NCBI GenBank assembly: GCA_003024985.2
Contig: PXIH01S0037791.1
Source of the DNA: Euperipatoides rowelli
Lineage: Eukaryota > Onychophora > Udeonychophora > Euonychophora > Peripatopsidae
Length of the DNA stretch: 11,710 bases
Strand: one strand, 5' to 3'
Position numbers and translations under genes: made by a program. Positions 7,934 to 11,710 of the stretch are shown here, in pieces. Position 1 is the stretch's first letter, and every line of letters begins with the position of its first letter. The notes below the pieces were generated by a model. It was given only the letters and a program-made list of their open reading frames with translations. It was not told the DNA's origin and made no database searches.

Positions 7934-8990
7934 TTATACACCCTTATCATGCAACATTATCACATTGCCAACCAGTTTTCTTACCCTCTTATTATCACAT
8001 TTAAATACAATCATTTTACATTTTAAATAAGCCAAATCATGAAAGTACAGTTCTTTAACAGAAGGAATAAAGAAATTCAGTAGTATCAGCTGGCTGCCTT
8101 CAAACTTAGTCTTGCACTTAATTTGCCATATCACACAATAAAATATTATTATCACATGAAATACATTCTGATTTACCAATATAAACTGGAACAACTGCAT
8201 AATATCAGTAGGCAAGACTTCAAACTCCATGTTCACTTTAAACCATGCTTTTAACTGACCAAATTTAACACAAATGAACAGTATATGACAAACACTCTCC
8301 GCCTGATTACAAAACTGACATTCTGCTTGAATTCATCCTGTATCTACCAATTAAAAATTCATTTGAGGGGAACACATTATAAAAAATTTAACCAAAAAAT
8401 TAATATCAGCTGGAGCAGCCTCCCAATACAAATCAAATTTCTTTATCCACAAAAAAGAATAAAAAATATCATTCACATAAACAAAATCAAATCTTGCCAT
8501 GGATGCCATTGACATTTCTCTTAACCACAAAATATTATGAGTATCATTGAAGTCAACCAATACATCCATTGCCCTCTGGCTAGGGGATCCCATTACCACA
8601 CTCAATTGTCTTATATTGTTAGCCGGAAATGGGGGGGGGGTATCAGTAGGAACTACAACCATATGATAGGAGCCTTCAGACTTTGATGTTGCATACAACA
8701 ATGCCCTATTGTACTGTGCAACAAAATTTTTTGACCTTATATTATGAAGGCCCATTCCACCCTTGGACACCNGAAGGTTCATGACTCTATTATTAGCTGG
8801 AGTTTGCTGCTTTCCCTTGTATAAAATGATTGGAAATCATTGTTACATTATTAGTAAACTTTTTCAAGAACACAAAATGCACCGCAAAGTAGTTTAGCTT
8901 CGTTTAGGAAAAACATTTAGTACCATTATCCTTTGGTAAATAGACAACTTTCTGTATTTAAAAAATAATAATCTCTGATCACAATATTGA
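7934..8990 (-). other. LINE B ORF2 thumb and C-terminal CCHC finger
   Basis: Near 8960 the thumb region reads YRKLSIYQRIMVLNVF. The frame 8782-8351 starts with VSKGGMGLHNIRSKNFVAQY, the GGLGL-type box downstream of RT, and runs on for over 100 residues. A stop at 8353-8351 and a second near 8335 are in the same frame as the next part, which contains AECQFCNQAESVCHILFIC. That is a complete C-x2-C-x7-H-x4-C finger, with Cys at 8320-8318 and 8311-8309, His at 8287-8285 and Cys at 8272-8270. The frame continues unbroken to the TAA at 7936-7934. A 10-G run at 8631-8640 encodes a proline stretch, and an N is at 8772. Finger type and position match the C-terminus of L1/Tx1-like ORF2. Confidence 0.85.
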
Positions 8991-9051
8991 AGGGAATTGT
9001 TCTGAATTAGGTTTCTGGCAAAATTGCCAATGAATGGAAACAGTATACCCA

Positions 9052-9860
9052 TCACCTTGGCTGGAGTTTTTCACATAGCCCCGGAATGACTCTATCAGTC
9101 CGAGGGTCAGCTACCACTGATTTCCTCACATTTAACTTTGTATCTGCTTCTCCATGGAACTTTTTAAACACTTCAAGCACAATTTGTAAATTTCCCCTAT
9201 TGCTTATAAAAATAATATCATCAAGATATGCTATCATGTTCACATGCAACCCGTCCCCTCAATAAAAATCCCAATCATACACTTTCTTATACAATCAGAA
9301 GTTCATTAACATACAGACAATACATAAACAACAATGATATGGATCATTGGGAAATCCCCTGGTTTACACAATATTTCTTCAAGCCTATATCTTCTCAACT
9401 TAGGAGTAATGGCCTTATTAATAATGTGTGCTATTGAGGCTGACGATTTCCAAAAGATTTTTATAATTTGCCTAATACTATACCTATGTGTCACTATATC
9501 AAATTCAGACACAATGTCATAATAAACCTCAGCACCATTATTAACCCTTCGGTTCTTAATATATTTTAAACTCTGCAGAAACATTGACAAGGCACCATGT
9601 ATCAATCATCCTGGCATCACAAATTGAGTACTCACAATCATTTCAATCATTTTATTTCTAATATTATTAAAGATTGCCCTAGAAAACAGTTTTGCATCAA
9701 TATTTAATAAAGAGATCAGTCTTAAGTCATCAATAGAAATTCCTTCTTTACCCAACCTTACATTATTATTTCTCCTTAGTACAAAAATAGGCCTTCATAA
9801 TATAATTTTTTTTTTTTTTTGCACAGTACAACCTGGGTCAATTTATTAAAAATCTTAGCT
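9052..9860 (-). other. LINE B ORF2 reverse transcriptase domain (broken)
   Basis: From about 9795 the frame reads RPIFVLRRNNNVRLGKEG and then DLRLISLLNIDAKLFSRAIF, equivalent to the usual RPISLLN box. A TGA stop near 9606 falls in the Pro-Gly-x-Leu-Ile box. The frame 9605-9306 includes AEVYYDIVSEFDIVTHRYS, motif A with Asp in YYDIVSEFD, and KPGDFPMIHIIVVYVL, an eroded motif B. After frame changes near 9300 and 9240, MIAYLDDIIFIS gives motif C, with YLDD at 9228-9217, followed by KLNVRKSVV, the usual post-motif-C Lys-Ser box. As in copy A, Leu replaces the common Ala in the catalytic box. Confidence 0.88.
9806..9820 (+). repeat. T15 run (A15 on the coding strand) inside LINE B
   Basis: Fifteen T in a row lie within the ORF2-B region just upstream of RT motif 1. 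Flanking sequence on both sides still reads as LINE protein, so expansion of a Lys-codon A run is more likely than a poly(A) tail of a nested insertion. Confidence 0.8.
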
Positions 9861-9879
9861 ATTACTTAAGCATACACAT

Positions 9880-10280
9880 GAAATAACCTTGACAATATTT
9901 AAAACATAACCCCATCAAGACAAAGTTCATCATATCCCTATCATACAAAATCTCATCCCCATTCCTAATGCCCCCAAAAAACTCACATCTTGGCTTTCTT
10001 AAATAGACAATTTTACCCAACTTAGCCAAGTCATTTTTTGACTGAACATACTGATTGTGTAATACTGATATTGACTATTTTTTGCTTCCTATGTTCAATA
10101 ATATTAATGTCATCTTTCAGTGCATGAATTGCATTTAAATCAGTATGCTGATCAATCTTAATTATCTCCAATCTCCTTTGCAAGTCAGCTGTATGACTTT
10201 CACTAGCTCTAACATAATAATACTTTCTTTTCAAAAAATAATTATATATCTCATCCTTATTGAGATACTACTGCTAAAAA
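9880..10280 (-). other. LINE B ORF2 linker between endonuclease and RT
   Basis: After a stop near 10265, the frame containing DEIYNYFLKRKYYYVRASES continues to 10031 with a charged, helix-prone, probably coiled region (LKDDINIIEHRKQKI). It then shifts frame near 10025 into a segment with DLAKLGKIVYLRKPRCEFFG, reading to two stops near 9867. It occupies the place of the connector in copy A. The conserved Pro-Gly-x-Asp-Gly box seen in copy A is not clear here, suggesting a local deletion. Confidence 0.6.
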
Positions 10281-10284
10281 TAAA

Positions 10285-11047
10285 TTAACAGATAAATAAA
10301 ACCCGTGAAAGTTCCACATACACAAAAGAGTAATCGTTTATAGCATACTGAAAATCTGGTACTATAATCTGACCAACTTTCCTATATCTGAATTGACATT
10401 CTTCTGCACCTGTTCTCCCATGTAGCCCTATCATTCCCTTAAGCAAAATCATACAATGATCCAATATTGGCACCACTTTTATTTGATAGTTCAAAGTTGG
10501 TGCCAACTCAAATAATAAGAAAGCATAATCAATTCTCAAAGACTTAGCCCTGGAGTACCATGTATCATGTAACTGCATATTTTTTTATGTTTAGCAATAT
10601 CAATAATATTCCTAGATAAGAAGAACCCCTTCATGAAATCAATTTCACAAACCTTTGAATTATTAAAATCCCCAACCCACATGACATCCCTTACCAGCCC
10701 ATCAATCTTGTGCATGATCTCCAATAAAATCAATTTATTTTTAGCAATATTGTTAGATGCATAGTAAATAATCACAACATAAAATCTATTCATATATTTG
10801 AACTCCAATATTATATATCTTGGGCATGTTTCAATTACCCTTGTTTGCTCAAATCTATCATTCTTAGAAATCCCAATAATGACACATGAGCTAGATACCA
10901 TATTTGAACTAGAAAACAAATAATATTGATTGTTAAATTCACCATTGAATGCATTCTTCTTATTACATTTAATCTTTGTCTCCTGAATACAGAAGATGTT
11001 GACCTCTTCTTTTGCCTACGGTTAATGCCCCTAACATTCATTGACAA
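10285..11047 (-). other. LINE B ORF2 AP-type endonuclease domain (broken)
   Basis: MSMNVRGINRRQKK at 11047-11006 carries the catalytic Asn motif. After a frameshift near 11010, EVNIFCIQETKIKCNKKN gives the Glu motif (IQET). The frame continues into 10919-10536 with VVIIYYASNN, the mid-domain Tyr motif, and WVGDFNNSKV, with GDFN at 10673-10662. After a shift near 10565 the piece 10578-10285 holds DTWYSRAKSLRIDYAFL, the Thr-Trp and Arg-Ile-Asp-Tyr motifs, and VVPILDHCMILL. There the usual Ser-Asp-His is Leu-Asp-His; the Asp-His pair is kept. A stop follows at 10287-10285. The domain identity is secure; the product is dead. Confidence 0.88.
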
Positions 11048-11321
11048 AAAAATTCATGTTTGTATCTTGAAAGGGGTCAATCATATATAAAAAATAAAGA
11101 TAAATGTCAACATAAACTTTGTCTGACTTACTTAAAGGAACATCTTTCAAACATTCGGTAAACTTCCCACTTATATACCAAACATATACCCCTACATCCC
11201 TGGACACAATACTTCTATCACTTATATATACTTATTTCCAGCCATACACTTATGTCACATACACCAACAACTTTGATATAGCATGTCAACATCATAATAA
11301 ACAAAAGAAAATACCACTGTA
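11048..11321 (-). other. Interval between LINE B ORF1 and ORF2
   Basis: About 270 bases separate the ORF1-B stop from the first recognisable endonuclease motif. A short open stretch near 11160-11050 (containing SDKVYVDIYLYFLYMIDPF) could belong to the ORF2 N-terminus, but no motif confirms it. Confidence 0.4.
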
Positions 11322-11710
11322 TCACCCGCAACATAGGCAGAATGTGAACCAAACCATAACACTACCTGAATCTGCCCCAGTACCATCCTTTGGTGGGCTT
11401 CCACTATTTACTGCATCACCCTTTTCATTCTGGGTTTCCATTGCTGTAGCAAGTTTACCCAATGATCGAAAGTACTCCTTTTCCTTTTCACTGACATCCT
11501 CTCCTGAGCTATGCAAATCATCTGGATCACCATCATCATCCAGTAATATGTCCTGATCATCACCTTCCTCATCATTAAAAAATGCCTGGAAGAAGCTCTG
11601 ATTTATAATTACCCTATTAACAATAACAATAACAATAACAATAACAATAACAATAACAATAACAATAACAATAACAATAACAATAACAATAACAATAACA
11701 ATAACAATAA
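11322..11710 (-). pseudogene. LINE B ORF1 C-terminal part, open into the microsatellite
   Basis: One frame is open from the right edge of the window to a stop at 11324-11322, about 128 codons. The (AACAAT)n part reads as Ile-Val repeats. After 11618 comes NRVIINQSFFQAFFNDEE, then a strongly acidic region (Asp/Glu-rich, with DDDGDPDDL), a charged segment (SEKEKEYFRSL) and a Gly/Ser-rich tail. Position just upstream of ORF2, and the acidic then charged composition that also marks the end of LINE A ORF1, suggest the C-terminal part of ORF1. No knuckle is present; it would lie further upstream. A host protein fragment cannot be fully excluded. Confidence 0.5.
11619..11710 (+). repeat. (AACAAT)n hexanucleotide microsatellite
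   Basis: Perfect AACAAT units run for about 15 copies to the right edge with no interruption, so the true length is unknown. Perfection implies recent expansion. It adjoins the ORF1 remnant of LINE B and keeps its frame open on the minus strand as Ile-Val repeats. Confidence 0.97.

Larger units (their letters stand above)
7934..11047 (-). pseudogene. LINE B ORF2 remnant (endonuclease-reverse transcriptase polyprotein)
   Basis: This is the enzymatic ORF of LINE B, about 3.1 kb, slightly shorter than in copy A. Small losses are likely: the stretch between the first endonuclease motif and the Glu motif is shorter than normal, and the segment before RT motif 1 is hard to align. It begins near 11047 with the endonuclease Asn motif and ends with TAA at 7936-7934, after residues MLHDKGV. 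Several frame changes and stops inactivate it, but from 8782 to 7934 a single frame is kept with only two stops. Domains are listed separately. Confidence 0.85.
7736..11618 (-). mobile_element. LINE copy B: degenerate L1/Tx1-like non-LTR retrotransposon
   Basis: Minus-strand translation gives the C-terminal part of an ORF1, then endonuclease, linker, RT, thumb and a C-terminal CCHC finger, then a 3' untranslated region ending in 13 A (13 T at 7736-7748). The poly(A) end fixes the 3' boundary. The right limit is where ORF1 sequence meets the (AACAAT)n tract at 11619, so the copy is either 5'-truncated there or interrupted by the repeat. It lies in the same orientation as LINE A and has the same domain order and YLDD box, but residues elsewhere differ substantially, so it is a different family or subfamily. 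Frameshifts (about 11010, 10565, 9240 and others) and stops make it dead. It is best preserved at the C-terminus. Confidence 0.9.

Noticed and set aside
9806-9820. T15 run as the poly(A) tail of a retroelement nested in LINE B
   Set aside because: LINE protein reads on both sides with little or no inserted sequence, and no target duplication is seen.
11119-11556. Open frame of 145 codons on the plus strand with Ser/Pro-rich composition
   Set aside because: It is antisense to the ORF1 remnant and the ORF1-ORF2 interval of LINE B and has no recognisable domain; the acidic minus-strand protein fits the element context better.
1-11710. CRISPR array, tRNA, rRNA, or a host protein-coding gene
   Set aside because: No regularly spaced repeats other than the microsatellite, no cloverleaf or rRNA core noticed, and every protein-like stretch of any clarity belongs to one of the two LINEs.
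1-11710. A previously undescribed defence or regulatory system
   Set aside because: Nothing outside the LINEs encodes a recognisable protein, and the remaining structure is repeats and fold-backs typical of decayed transposon DNA.

Overview
This window looks like a stretch of animal (metazoan) nuclear genome made mostly of decayed transposable elements. The signs are a high A+T content, an absence of closely packed bacterial-style genes, two non-LTR retrotransposons (LINEs) broken by frameshifts and stops, a short inverted-repeat element, a hexanucleotide microsatellite and scattered N bases from an unfinished assembly. I see no intact host gene, tRNA, rRNA or CRISPR array. The species cannot be named from the sequence.

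Layout: (1) About 1-4965, minus strand: LINE copy A. Read right to left it has an ORF1 remnant (RNA-binding protein with a damaged CCHC zinc knuckle, 4963-3593), then an ORF2 remnant (3539-311) with AP-type endonuclease, linker, reverse transcriptase with a YLDD catalytic box, thumb, C-terminal zinc-finger region and a stop at 311-313. A 3' untranslated stretch then runs off the left edge. (2) About 4970-6600: very A+T-rich, T-biased sequence with no recognisable gene. (3) 6615-6944: a MITE-like element with 36-bp imperfect terminal inverted repeats and an internal G-rich 20-bp duplication. (4) About 6945-7735: non-coding sequence with two perfect hairpins (7093-7135 and 7409-7467). (5) 7736 to about 11618, minus strand: LINE copy B, with a 13-base poly(A) tail (poly(T) at 7736-7748), a 3' untranslated region, an ORF2 remnant (11047-7934) with the same domain order, and the C-terminal part of an ORF1 (to 11322). 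(6) 11619-11710: a perfect (AACAAT)n microsatellite at the right edge, which the ORF1-B reading frame enters without a stop.

In a live element, ORF1 would package the RNA and ORF2 would nick target DNA and reverse-transcribe the RNA onto the nick (target-primed reverse transcription). Both copies here are dead, as each has several frameshifts and stop codons in ORF2. Domain order, the residues around the RT motifs, the post-RT GLGL-type motif and the C-terminal C-x2-C...H finger fit the L1/Tx1 group of APE-type LINEs. The two copies differ enough to be separate families or subfamilies. I found no convincing new biological system. The most checkable oddities are the shared YLDD box, the microsatellite read in frame at the edge of LINE B, and the MITE.
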